A stretch of DNA of 64,000 nt from Clostridium carboxidivorans P7 (GCF_001038625.1 NZ_CP011803.1:3286001-3350000), one strand, 5' to 3'; shown: positions 54,689 to 63,613, numbered from the stretch's first letter. Program-made: numbers and translations. The notes: a model not told the origin generated them from the letters alone.

Positions 54689-56035
54689 TTATTTATTGGA
54701 TTTATTATATTTATCAATAGCTTCATTTATACTCTTTGCTGAATTTTTAGCTGCTTCCTCAGGGGTCTGTTTGTTTTGAAGCATTTCTTCTATATTCTTT
54801 TCAACAGTTTGTCTTGCTTCTGGGAATACAGACATTAATGCACCTTTAGCTGTCTTTGGCGATGCATGTAACTGATCTATAGCAGTTTGGAATTGTGGAT
54901 ATTTCTTCAAATTATCCTTCATCACTTGAACATCATAAGCCTTTTGTGTTACTGGGAAATATCCTGTTTGTGTATTCCAATAAGCTTGTTCATCAGGTGA
55001 TACCATAAACTTTATAAATTCCCAAGTTGCCTTTTGCTTTGCTTCATCTTTATTATCTAAAGCCCATAGTGAAGCTCCTCCTATTGAAACGCCGCCATCT
55101 TGCATTCCCTGGAAGGATGGTAAAAATGCAGTTCCAAGTTCAAATCTTCCTCCAATAGCACTTAAATCTGATTTTAAATCTGCTGTAGATTCAATATACA
55201 TTGCTGTTTTACCTGCAATAAAAGCATTTTCAGTATCATCTTCATTTCTTCCAAAGTTACCTACATTACCAGAATCAACTAGCTTTTTCCACTCATTTAA
55301 GATCTTTAATGCTGCTCCATTTTTATCAAATTCCACTGCTGTTGCTGCTGACTCTCTACCATTGTCATTATTGGCATAGTTAGCACCTTGTTTAACAATG
55401 AATTGTTCAAAGAACCAACCATATATAGCCATAGCATATCCATACTGACTAGCTTTGCCTGAACCATCTTTTTTCGCCAAAGCAGCTGAATATTTTTCTA
55501 TGTCTTCAAAAGTTTTTGGAGGATTATTAGGGTCTAAACCAGCTTCCTTAAAAGCAGTCTTGTTATAATACAATATTGGGGTTGATGTATTAAATGGCAT
55601 TGAATAAAGTTTATTATTAACTGTATAATATCCTAATATATTAGGCTCTAATTGAGATGTATCATACTTTTCTGCATCTATAAATTTTTGCATTGGAACA
55701 ACCCATTTACTATCAATCATAAATCTGGTACCAATATCATATACTTGCATTACATCTGGTCCACCATTTCCCTTTTTAGCACTTTTCAACTTATTTATAG
55801 CTTCATCATACTTTCCTTGATACTGAACATTTACTTTAATGTCTTTATGTGAACTATTAAAGTCATTTACCATCTTAGTTATTGCCTGTCCATTCTTTCC
55901 TCCCATTGAATGCCAGAAGGTTATTTCTGTAGGTTTTCCACTTCCCGAAGCACTCTTACTACTGTTTCCGCATCCTGCTAACATACCAGTTACCATTAAA
56001 GATGCTGTTATTAAACTTATAAGTCTCTTTTTCAT
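54689..56035 (-). CDS. ugpB: ABC transporter substrate-binding lipoprotein, UgpB-like
   Basis: The 448-residue protein has a lipoprotein signal (MLAGCGN, Cys near 22), then an extracellular type I solute-binding fold with EITFWHSMGGKNG, YNKTAFKEAGLDPNNPPKTFED and GGASLWALDNKDEAKQKA, typical of glycerol-3-phosphate/sugar binders. ATG 56035 is chosen because GAGAGGAG precedes it. It follows ugpE by 47 bp. Glycerol-3-phosphate or a glycerophosphodiester is the inferred ligand from the neighbouring GDPD. Confidence 0.9.
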   Translation of the reverse strand: MKKRLISLITASLMVTGMLAGCGNSSKSASGSGKPTEITFWHSMGGKNGQAITKMVNDFNSSHKDIKVNVQYQGKYDEAINKLKSAKKGNGGPDVMQVYDIGTRFMIDSKWVVPMQKFIDAEKYDTSQLEPNILGYYTVNNKLYSMPFNTSTPILYYNKTAFKEAGLDPNNPPKTFEDIEKYSAALAKKDGSGKASQYGYAMAIYGWFFEQFIVKQGANYANNDNGRESAATAVEFDKNGAALKILNEWKKLVDSGNVGNFGRNEDDTENAFIAGKTAMYIESTADLKSDLSAIGGRFELGTAFLPSFQGMQDGGVSIGGASLWALDNKDEAKQKATWEFIKFMVSPDEQAYWNTQTGYFPVTQKAYDVQVMKDNLKKYPQFQTAIDQLHASPKTAKGALMSVFPEARQTVEKNIEEMLQNKQTPEEAAKNSAKSINEAIDKYNKSNK

Positions 56036-56082
56036 TGTTTTTCTCCTCTCAAAATACATTTAATATTTAAACTATTATATTA

Positions 56083-56904
56083 TTAACCCTTTACTGCGCC
56101 TGATGTCATACCTTCTACAAGTTGTTTTTGTCCAAATATAAAGATCAATATGGAAGGTAATATTACCATTACAATACCTGCCATTATAAGACCAAAGGAT
56201 TGGTTTTCTGAAAACTGAAGCATACTTATTCCTATCTGTACTGTTCTTGAACTATCCTTACTTGTCACAAGTAATGGCCATAGATATTGATTCCAAGTTA
56301 CTAAAAAAGTATACACTCCTAATGAACCTACTATTGGTTTTGACATAGGCATTACTATTTTTATTAAAAACTTCAAGCTGCTGCACCCATCAATTTTAGC
56401 TGCTTCATATAACTCTTTAGGCAGTGTCAAATAATATTGTCTCATCATAAATATTCCCATAGCTGAACTTAAATATGGTACTACAAGAGCTTTATAGCTA
56501 TCTAACCATCCAAATGATCCTACTGTTAAATAATTAGATATCATAATTGCTTCAGCTGGAATCATCATTGTTGCTAGCATTAATACAAATAATATATTTT
56601 TTCCCTTAAAGTTAAAAAAGGAAAAAGTAAAAGCTGCCATACAAGAAGTTATAATCTGACCAAAGGTAACCAATAAAGATACAACAAAACTGTTTACTAT
56701 AAATTTAATTACTGGTGCTGTATTTAACGCATCCACATAATTTTGAATGTAAAAACTCTTTGGTATTAACTTAGGTGGAAAAGAAAATATCTGCTCCGGC
56801 GGCATTATACTAATAAGTAATGCATATAAAAGAGGCGCTACAGCCATTAATGCAAATACTACATTTACTACATAAAGAAGTACTCTATTTAATCTTTTAT
56901 TCAT
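56083..56904 (-). CDS. ugpE: ABC transporter permease, UgpE-like
   Basis: The 273-residue protein has six hydrophobic segments and the binding-protein-dependent transport motif near residue 185 (ELYEAAKIDGCSSLKFLIKIVMP). ATG 56904 follows GGAGGTGA; the longer reading to 56949 overlaps the end of ugpA. It pairs with ugpA to form the membrane channel. Confidence 0.92.
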   Translation of the reverse strand: MNKRLNRVLLYVVNVVFALMAVAPLLYALLISIMPPEQIFSFPPKLIPKSFYIQNYVDALNTAPVIKFIVNSFVVSLLVTFGQIITSCMAAFTFSFFNFKGKNILFVLMLATMMIPAEAIMISNYLTVGSFGWLDSYKALVVPYLSSAMGIFMMRQYYLTLPKELYEAAKIDGCSSLKFLIKIVMPMSKPIVGSLGVYTFLVTWNQYLWPLLVTSKDSSRTVQIGISMLQFSENQSFGLIMAGIVMVILPSILIFIFGQKQLVEGMTSGAVKG

Positions 56905-56920
56905 TTCTGTGTCACCTCCA

Positions 56921-57835
56921 TTAGTTATAAAACACTTTATTTTTTTCATATCTAAATTGAAGCATTGTTATAACAAGCATTATTATAAAAAGAATTATGG
57001 ACTCAGCACTTGCTATACCAAATTTATTATTAAAAAATGCATCCCTGTATATTGAATATACAAGCACATTAGTAGCTTCTCCTGGTCCCCCTAAAGTCAT
57101 GATGTTTATTTGTCCAAAAGTTTGAAATCCATTTATTATATTGATTACCAATACAAAGAACAAAGTTGGTGATAAACAAGGTAATATTACATTTTTTAAA
57201 CATTGAAAATAATTTGCTCCATCTATTGAAGCGCTTTCTTTTAATTCTTTAGGAATATTTTGAAGACCTGCTGTAATGAATATAAAATTTATACAACTAT
57301 TCATCCAGATAGTAACAATAGATACTGCAATTAATCCCCAAAACGGACTAGTAAGCCATCCTATATTTTTTTTAAGTACATAGTTAATTAAGCCTATACT
57401 TGGATTAAAAAGCAGAAGCCAAATAATAGAAGCAGATGCTGATGATACAGCCATTGGCATAGCATACATTGTATTAAAAATACCCTTAAATTTCAATTTA
57501 TTATTACATAATAAAGCTGTAATAAGTCCTATTAAGATAGATGGGAATGTAGTTAAAATTACAAATTTAAATGTAACTAATATGCTATTTATAAAAGACG
57601 GTGAGTTAAAAAGTTCCCTATAATTTGTTAATCCTGCAAAAGAACCTATTTCACCTTGAGCATTAGTATTAAATAAACTCAAGTAAATAGTTTTAAAGAA
57701 TGGAAAATAAGTAAAAGCTAAAAAGATAATTAAACAAGGAATAAGATAAAAATATGGCTCTAATTTTTTCAAAATTCCTTTTTTGACTTGAATTCTACTA
57801 TCAATGGAATCCAATTTTTCTACTACTTGTTGCAT
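56921..57835 (-). CDS. ugpA: ABC transporter permease, UgpA-like
   Basis: The 304-residue protein has a cytosolic N-terminus, six TM segments and the EAA-type loop ELKESASIDGANYFQCLKNVILP. It is the first gene of the ugp operon and starts after GGAGGT. It runs divergently from the tannase-family gene, with a 237-bp spacer holding both promoters. Confidence 0.92.
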   Translation of the reverse strand: MQQVVEKLDSIDSRIQVKKGILKKLEPYFYLIPCLIIFLAFTYFPFFKTIYLSLFNTNAQGEIGSFAGLTNYRELFNSPSFINSILVTFKFVILTTFPSILIGLITALLCNNKLKFKGIFNTMYAMPMAVSSASASIIWLLLFNPSIGLINYVLKKNIGWLTSPFWGLIAVSIVTIWMNSCINFIFITAGLQNIPKELKESASIDGANYFQCLKNVILPCLSPTLFFVLVINIINGFQTFGQINIMTLGGPGEATNVLVYSIYRDAFFNNKFGIASAESIILFIIMLVITMLQFRYEKNKVFYN

Positions 57836-58072
57836 TTATATACCTCCATGTGTTCCACGTTTTTCATACATATGGTAACACTGGAATATTATAAAAAGTT
57901 TATGCATTTGTTAAAAAAAATTTACATTAAAAAATATTGATTTATAATATAATTATGTGATGTTAAGTAATTATAATGATACCAAATTATACAAGTCCAA
58001 AGACTAAAAATGAGGGAACTAACTGCTTGGGAAGTTCCCACTAATATTACATATAATACGGAGGAATACTTA

Positions 58073-59698
58073 ATGGAAAAACGATTTAAATTAAAAGATA
58101 CCTTAAATTCACCAGCAGTATCTACCGAAATACATCCTAACGTAGATGCTGCCTCTATAAAAAATTTTAGTTTTCCCAACAATACTACCATAGTAACTAT
58201 AACTAAAATGAGTGGTGTCACAGTTATTGTTGATGGTGAAAATGTTATTTTACCCGATTATTACAAGGTTGAAGGAAGAATCAATGAACGAACTGGTATA
58301 GGATTTGATGGTCCTGCTGAATATTATATTGGTTTCGAATTATGTCTTCCTAATGAATGGAATGAGCGCTTTTACTTTGAAGGTGGCGGCGGCAGTGATG
58401 GCATCATACCTCCTAGAATAGGTATAAGAAAAGTTGGTAAAGTTCCTGCTTTATCTAGAGGCTTTGCAACAGTTGCTACAGATGGTGGACATCAAGGCAA
58501 TACTGATTGTAAATTCGGTTACGATCAACAAGCAAGAATTGATTATGGATACAATGCCATAAATCAAGTAACTATTACAGCAAAATCCATTGTTAAAAAT
58601 TATTATGGAAAGCCACCTAAATATTCATACTTTATGGGTGCATCAAATGGTGGAAGACAAGCCCTAGCTATGGCTCAACGTTTTCCTGGATATTTTGATG
58701 GAATTATTTCAGGTGCACCTGCTCTGAATTTAACAAATGCAGCTATTGCAGAAATGTGGGCTAATCAAATCTTTGCAAAAATTTCAAAAAAAGATGAAAA
58801 CGACAGACCACTTATATATACTGCCTTCTCTGAAGCTGACATGAAACTTGTGTCGGATACTATATTGAAACAATTTGATAGCGCTGATGGATTAGAAGAT
58901 GGTATTATTTTAGACATGAATGCTGCTAGAAAGTTTGATCCATCAACATTACCTAGAAAAACTAAAAATTTACCAGGATTAACTGATGAACAAATAAATG
59001 CTTTAAAACTATTATTTGATGGACCTAAAGACTCTAAAGGTAATGTATTATATTCCAATTGGCCGTGGGACCCAGGAATTTTAGATCCAGAATGGCGTTC
59101 ATGGACTTTAGGAACAGAAGACTGTCCTCCAAGAAATGTTTCTCTTGGTGTAGAAAGCATGGCCCGTGTATTTACAACTCCTATTCCAGAAGAATATGAT
59201 TCTAGTAAAGCATTAGAATGGTCCTTAGATTATGATTTTGACACTGATCCTTCAAAGTTGATCCTATCTTCTTCATTCATCAATAATGTGTCAACATATC
59301 TTGAACCATTTAGAAAATTAGGTGGAAATTTAATTCTATATCATGGTATGGCTGACCCAGTTTTTTCCGCTTATGATACAATTAATTACTATGATAAACT
59401 TATAGATGCAAACGGTGGATTAAAAGAAACCCAAAAATTTGCAAGACTTTTTTTAGTTCCCGGTATGAACCATGTTGAAGGTGGGCCTGCAACTGATCAA
59501 TTTGATGCTTTAACAGCCATTCAAGAGTGGGTAGAAAAAGATAAAGCTCCTACTATGATTGTTGCACACGGTTCTAAGGACAAACCATTTGAAGACATAA
59601 GCCGACCATTATTTCCATACCCAATGCAGGCTGTTTATAATGGTAGAGGAGATACTAAATCCGCTTACAGTTTTGTAGCTAAAGAGCCTGTAAAATAA
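58073..59698 (+). CDS. Tannase/feruloyl-esterase family protein
   Basis: The 541-residue protein has no clear signal peptide. It shows the tannase-family core: FEGGGGSDG oxyanion region, GYDQQARIDYGYNAINQVT, the nucleophile loop MGASNGGRQALAMAQRFP, the acid site ILYHGMADPVFSA and the histidine in PGMNHVEGGP. Typical family members have CS and HC (the CS-D-HC disulfide motif); here both Cys are replaced, by Ala before Ser and Val after His. It likely cleaves esters of phenolic or other acids, but the substrate is unknown. ATG 58073 follows GGAGG by eight bases. Confidence 0.85.
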   Translation: MEKRFKLKDTLNSPAVSTEIHPNVDAASIKNFSFPNNTTIVTITKMSGVTVIVDGENVILPDYYKVEGRINERTGIGFDGPAEYYIGFELCLPNEWNERFYFEGGGGSDGIIPPRIGIRKVGKVPALSRGFATVATDGGHQGNTDCKFGYDQQARIDYGYNAINQVTITAKSIVKNYYGKPPKYSYFMGASNGGRQALAMAQRFPGYFDGIISGAPALNLTNAAIAEMWANQIFAKISKKDENDRPLIYTAFSEADMKLVSDTILKQFDSADGLEDGIILDMNAARKFDPSTLPRKTKNLPGLTDEQINALKLLFDGPKDSKGNVLYSNWPWDPGILDPEWRSWTLGTEDCPPRNVSLGVESMARVFTTPIPEEYDSSKALEWSLDYDFDTDPSKLILSSSFINNVSTYLEPFRKLGGNLILYHGMADPVFSAYDTINYYDKLIDANGGLKETQKFARLFLVPGMNHVEGGPATDQFDALTAIQEWVEKDKAPTMIVAHGSKDKPFEDISRPLFPYPMQAVYNGRGDTKSAYSFVAKEPVK

Positions 59699-59718
59699 CG
59701 TAAATATTATGATTTAGT

Positions 59719-59757
59719 AAAGAATAAAGGAGGAAATAATCCTTCTTTATTCTTTGG
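59719..59757. terminator. Bidirectional terminator between convergent genes
   Basis: AAAGAATAAAG and CTTTATTCTTT flank GAGGAAATAATCC and form a long stem that overlaps the last codons of the minus-strand membrane-protein gene. Confidence 0.75.
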
Positions 59758-60193
59758 ACTTTATTCTTTTTAAATATTGCCTTTTAACAAATATTGGTGT
59801 TGTAAGCAATAAAATGATAGCTCCAAATAAAAATGGACCTTGAAGTATTCTATTTAGAAAAAAAGTGTTAAATATTTTATAATTTTCGTCAATAAAAAAT
59901 TCTATACAATAAACAAATGGAGTCATAGCAAGTACCAAAATACTATTTCTCTTAATCTTTTTTTCATAAATATTTTTTATATAACTTATATCATCTTCAT
60001 TTAAATCCATATCAATTCCGAAATAATTTTTTATCATTTTTTTATCATAGTTCATAAATTTTAAACTTATATAAAATAGTAATGGCATTATTACAAACAT
60101 TTCAAACATATGGAATTCTATCAAGTTAAATCTCACTACAGCTAAAATTAATACAAATATAATTAATGCAAAAAATTTTTTTAATAAATTCAT
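59747..60193 (-). CDS. Small membrane protein, unknown
   Basis: The 148-residue protein has hydrophobic segments at about 4-20, 28-47, 84-103 and 119-140, and a basic C-terminus. The ribosome site is weak (AAGG). No family was recognised. It stands between convergent neighbours. Confidence 0.6.
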   Translation of the reverse strand: MNLLKKFFALIIFVLILAVVRFNLIEFHMFEMFVIMPLLFYISLKFMNYDKKMIKNYFGIDMDLNEDDISYIKNIYEKKIKRNSILVLAMTPFVYCIEFFIDENYKIFNTFFLNRILQGPFLFGAIILLLTTPIFVKRQYLKRIKSKE

Positions 60194-60313
60194 AACCTTA
60201 TTAGTGAGTGAATATTTTTAAAATACCCATCCAACTAAATATTCAACTCCTTCCATTAATATCTTTGCTTTTATAGTTAATACTGATATATTAACAATTA
60301 AAGTAAATTTAAT

Positions 60314-60349
60314 AAAGCTATTTTTGTTTAATAATACAAAAATAGCTTT
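60314..60349 (-). terminator. Terminator after kduD copy 2
   Basis: AAAGCTATTTTTGT and ACAAAAATAGCTTT form a perfect 14-bp stem 27 bp past the kduD2 stop. Confidence 0.78.
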
Positions 60350-60375
60350 AAAATGTCGTTATATTGTGTTATATG

Positions 60376-61152
60376 TTATCTTACTAGCCAACCACCATCA
60401 ACGGCTAAAATATGTCCATTTACATAATCTGACGCTCTACTTGCTAAAAACACTACTGTTCCCATCAAATCAAATGGTTGTCCCCATTTAGCTGCTGGTA
60501 TTCTTGATAATATTTCATTATTTCTATTTTTATCAGCTCTTATTGGTGCAGTATTAGCTGTTTCTATATATCCTGGCGCTATTGCATTTATTTGTATATT
60601 GTGACAAGCTAATTCATTGGCAAATGCCTTTGTTATTCCTGCTACTGCATGCTTACTTGCTGTATATGGTGGAACAAATTTTCCTCCTTGGAAAGAAAGC
60701 ATTGATGCTACATTAATTATTTTTCCTGCTTCCTGCTTTACCATAATATTAGCTACATCCTTACTCAAGTAGTAAAGAGCATTTAAATTTATATCCATAA
60801 CTGCTTGCCAATCTTCATCCTTATACTCAAGTAATGGAGTTCTTCTTATTGTCCCTGCGTTATTTACAAGTATATCTATCTTTCCATAGACCTCCATACA
60901 TCTTTTCACTACTTTTTCTCTATCTTCTTTTTTTGTTAAATCAGCTTGAACAAACTCTACTTTTCTTCCTGTTTCTTTAATTAATTCTCTTGTTTCTTCC
61001 CAGTTTGTACCATGAGTTGATATTAGCAAATCTGCTCCAGCCTTTGCTAAAGCTACTGCATATCCTTGTCCAAGTCCTGTATTTCCTCCTGTAACAATTG
61101 CTACTTTTCCATCCAATTTAAAAAAATCCATTGAAAAATCTGATAATGACAT
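60376..61152 (-). CDS. kduD: 2-deoxy-D-gluconate 3-dehydrogenase / KduD, copy 2
   Basis: The 258-residue short-chain dehydrogenase is nearly identical to copy 1 at 8003-8785 and shows the same motifs (VTGGNTGLG, NNAGT, YTASK). Only the first few residues (MSLSDF against MSTELKNF) and about four other positions differ (MVKQ/MVNQ, INAIAP/INGIAP, MGTVV/MGAIV). The start has a perfect AGGAGG. It follows the PTS EIIC gene by 40 bp in one operon, so it probably oxidises or reduces a deoxy-keto sugar acid imported by or derived from that system. Confidence 0.92.
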   Translation of the reverse strand: MSLSDFSMDFFKLDGKVAIVTGGNTGLGQGYAVALAKAGADLLISTHGTNWEETRELIKETGRKVEFVQADLTKKEDREKVVKRCMEVYGKIDILVNNAGTIRRTPLLEYKDEDWQAVMDINLNALYYLSKDVANIMVKQEAGKIINVASMLSFQGGKFVPPYTASKHAVAGITKAFANELACHNIQINAIAPGYIETANTAPIRADKNRNNEILSRIPAAKWGQPFDLMGTVVFLASRASDYVNGHILAVDGGWLVR

Positions 61153-61191
61153 AATTTTTCCTCCTTAATATTTCTATATAAACTTATATGA

Positions 61192-62565
61192 TTATTTAGC
61201 TATTTCACAATTTTTAGCCATGTTTTCTTGAGCTGCATTTTTCCCAACTATTTTCTTTCTATTTATTATCATTAACGCTAGAGTTATTACTGTCATAATA
61301 GCAGCACCTATGAACTTTAAGTTTGTTAATTTATATATAGCCCAAGGAAGTGGACTTGCAGCATAATCAACACTTGCTACCATACTTGATCCACCTGGCA
61401 ATTTTACACTAGCTAATTTAGCTGCTTCTGTAAATATTGGTGCTAAACTAGTAGCAAACAAATCTCCAACTACTAACATAATTAAACCTATTATAAATGT
61501 TTTGAATACATCTCCCTTTGTTATTGGAAGTACTAATGGAAATATATATATTAAGCCAGCTAAGCTAGTTAATGGCAAAAATTGATTTCCTGGTATTATA
61601 ACTGATAAGAATAATATAAAAGGTACAAGAAGCAAAGATACAACCAAAGTTGTAGGATGTCCAATTACTAATGCTGGACTCATTCCTATAGATAATCCTG
61701 AACTATTTTTAAATTTTTTATTTATCAATTCTTGAGTCGCTTTAGAAATTGGCACTAATCCTTCAATAAAGAATGATGTTATTTTAGGTATCAAAACCAT
61801 TACAGCTCCCATAGTTATTCCTAATTTCAAAACATTATTTACTGGATATCTAGCAATTACCCCCAATAAACATCCTATAATTGTTCCTAAGAAAACAGGA
61901 TCTCCAACTACTCCAAATTTCTTTTGTAGTGCTTCTGCATCAAAATCTAAATTTTTTATTCCTGGTATCATATCTAATAATTTGTTTAACACATATGCAA
62001 ATGGCACAAATGCCACACAAAATCCTTGCGGAATAGATATTCCCTCCATATTATCATAATATTTAGCTACTCCTTCACTAGTAAAGTCAGCAATTATTAC
62101 TGTTATTATGAAGTTTATAACTGCAGCAAATAACCCCCACCACATACTTCCAGTTGCAACTGATACTATAGAGCCTGTAAAAGCAAAATGCCAATAATTC
62201 CAAATATCTATGTTTACTGTTTTAGTTGTCTTTGTCACTAGCATGATAATGTTTACTATAAGTCCTATAGGAATCATCATGGCTCCTACCTTTGTTCCAA
62301 AAGCTATAGCTGACGCTGCTGGCCATCCGATATCGATTACATTTAAATTTAATCCAAAGTTTTTTACCATGTGATTAACTGCTGGTCCTAAGTTGTCTGA
62401 CAATAAAGCAGTAACTACACTTAATCCAACAAATCCTACTCCTACAAATAAACCTGATTTTAGAGACTTTCCAACCTTAAGGCCAAGTAATACACCAAGT
62501 ATGGTAAATATTATTGGCATCATAACACTAGCACCTAAACTTACAATATAGTTTAATACTTGCAT
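61192..62565 (-). CDS. PTS system EIIC component, galactitol family
   Basis: The 457-residue membrane protein has about 12 hydrophobic segments and the features of the galactitol-type (Gat) EIIC: MQVLNYIVSLGASVMMPIIF, NVIDIGWPAASAIAFGTKVG, and the HPTTLVVSLLLVPFILF segment. EIIC forms the sugar channel. No EIIA or EIIB gene is adjacent, so the partners must be encoded elsewhere. The start follows AGGAGGG. It is the first gene of an operon with kduD2, controlled by paired palindromes and a strong promoter. Confidence 0.88.
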   Translation of the reverse strand: MQVLNYIVSLGASVMMPIIFTILGVLLGLKVGKSLKSGLFVGVGFVGLSVVTALLSDNLGPAVNHMVKNFGLNLNVIDIGWPAASAIAFGTKVGAMMIPIGLIVNIIMLVTKTTKTVNIDIWNYWHFAFTGSIVSVATGSMWWGLFAAVINFIITVIIADFTSEGVAKYYDNMEGISIPQGFCVAFVPFAYVLNKLLDMIPGIKNLDFDAEALQKKFGVVGDPVFLGTIIGCLLGVIARYPVNNVLKLGITMGAVMVLIPKITSFFIEGLVPISKATQELINKKFKNSSGLSIGMSPALVIGHPTTLVVSLLLVPFILFLSVIIPGNQFLPLTSLAGLIYIFPLVLPITKGDVFKTFIIGLIMLVVGDLFATSLAPIFTEAAKLASVKLPGGSSMVASVDYAASPLPWAIYKLTNLKFIGAAIMTVITLALMIINRKKIVGKNAAQENMAKNCEIAK

Positions 62566-62596
62566 ACTTTTTCCCTCCTATTAATCCTTTATTTTG

Positions 62597-62631
62597 TTTC
62601 ACATTATGAAACTTTGTATCACAATGTGGAT
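62597..62631. promoter_or_regulatory. Paired palindromic operators before the PTS EIIC-kduD2 operon
   Basis: TTTCACATTATGAAA (62597-62611) and TATCACAATGTGGAT (62617-62631) are similar palindromes 20 bp apart, beginning nine bases after the -10. The same layout occurs at 9165-9199. They are the likely sites of the IclR protein encoded next door. Confidence 0.72.
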
Positions 62632-62640
62632 TATGTTTTC

Positions 62641-62669
62641 ATTATACGATATCACGTTTCATTTTTCAA
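62641..62669 (-). promoter_or_regulatory. Promoter of the EIIC-kduD2 operon
   Basis: On the minus strand -35 TTGAAA (62664-62669), 17 bp and -10 TATAAT (62641-62646) are visible, the same two boxes and spacing as the kduD copy 1 promoter. Confidence 0.78.
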
Positions 62670-62833
62670 GAGAAAAAACAAAAATTTAACAAAATCTTTA
62701 GTATAATTTCATTTACATTTTTTACTACTTCAATTAATTAAATATAAGGTAAATAATCAAGTAATTCTTAAACTCAGGTGGAGTTTGCTTATGAGGAATA
62801 CCTCTTACTTGAGCAGGTAGTCATCGGATAAAA

Positions 62834-62876
62834 AAAAGAACTTGGTTACATTTAACCTCTGTAACCAAGTTCTTTT
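62834..62876 (-). terminator. Terminator overlapping the end of the IclR gene
   Basis: On the minus strand AAAGAACTTGGTTACA pairs with TGTAACCAAGTTCTTT and a run of T follows. The first arm is the last coding sequence (KELGY) and the stop codon lies in the loop. Confidence 0.85.
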
Positions 62877-63613
62877 GATATTTTATTTGCACATTCTAAA
62901 ATCATTTTTGAAAAATATTCTATTTTATCTTCTGTAAAAGTTATAATTGAACTGGATAAACTAATTGCCCCAGATACATTGTTTTTATGATCTTTTACTA
63001 CCGTTCCTATGCATCTTATTCCTATTTCAACTTCTTGATCATCAACAGCATATCCTTTTTTTCTTATTTCTGATAAGCTTTCTTTTAATTTCTCAATATC
63101 AACTATAGTATTTTCAGTAAGTTTTTTTATATCACTACCATTCCAAATTTCTTCTACTTCTTCTTCTGACATCTGAGACATCATAGCCTTACCCATTGCT
63201 GTGCAATACATAGGTTTTCTCATTCCTATTCTAGTGTACATTTTCATGGATTTCTGAGGTTCTACTTTGGCAAGATACATGATCTCATTTTCTTCCCTCA
63301 CTACTAAATGAACAACCTCATTAGTCTTTTCCATTAGTTCCTTTAAGTAGGGCTGTGCTATTGTAACAAAATCCATTTTTTCAACTTTTTTATTTCCAAG
63401 TTCAAATAGTTTTAATGTTAAACCATACTTACTAGTGTTTTTATTTTGTTTTATATATCCTTTCCATACTAATGTATTTAAAAGTCTATAAACTGTACTT
63501 TTATGTAAATCAACTTTTTCAGCTATTTCAGTTATACCTAATCCATCTTCATAATCAGATAATACTTCTAAAATACAAAGTGATCTATCAACTGATTGAA
63601 CTATCTCTGCCAT
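62852..63613 (-). CDS. IclR-family transcriptional regulator (KdgR-like)
   Basis: The 253-residue protein has the IclR winged helix (SVDRSLCILEVLSDYEDGLGITEIAEKVDLHKSTVYRLLNTL) and the effector domain with RIGMRKPMYCTAMGKAMMSQM and the later KGYAVDDQEVEIGIRCIGTVV. The IclR/KdgR family senses 2-keto-3-deoxygluconate-like compounds in many bacteria. It lies upstream of EIIC-kduD2 in the same direction, with a terminator between. Paired palindromes before that operon and before kduD copy 1 are its probable sites. The start follows AAGGAGA. Confidence 0.9.
   Translation of the reverse strand: MAEIVQSVDRSLCILEVLSDYEDGLGITEIAEKVDLHKSTVYRLLNTLVWKGYIKQNKNTSKYGLTLKLFELGNKKVEKMDFVTIAQPYLKELMEKTNEVVHLVVREENEIMYLAKVEPQKSMKMYTRIGMRKPMYCTAMGKAMMSQMSEEEVEEIWNGSDIKKLTENTIVDIEKLKESLSEIRKKGYAVDDQEVEIGIRCIGTVVKDHKNNVSGAISLSSSIITFTEDKIEYFSKMILECANKISKELGYRG

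Noticed and set aside
57850..57880. cre site before ugpA (ATGAAAAACGTGGAACA)
   Set aside because: It needs an extra base relative to the cre consensus, so the match is poor.
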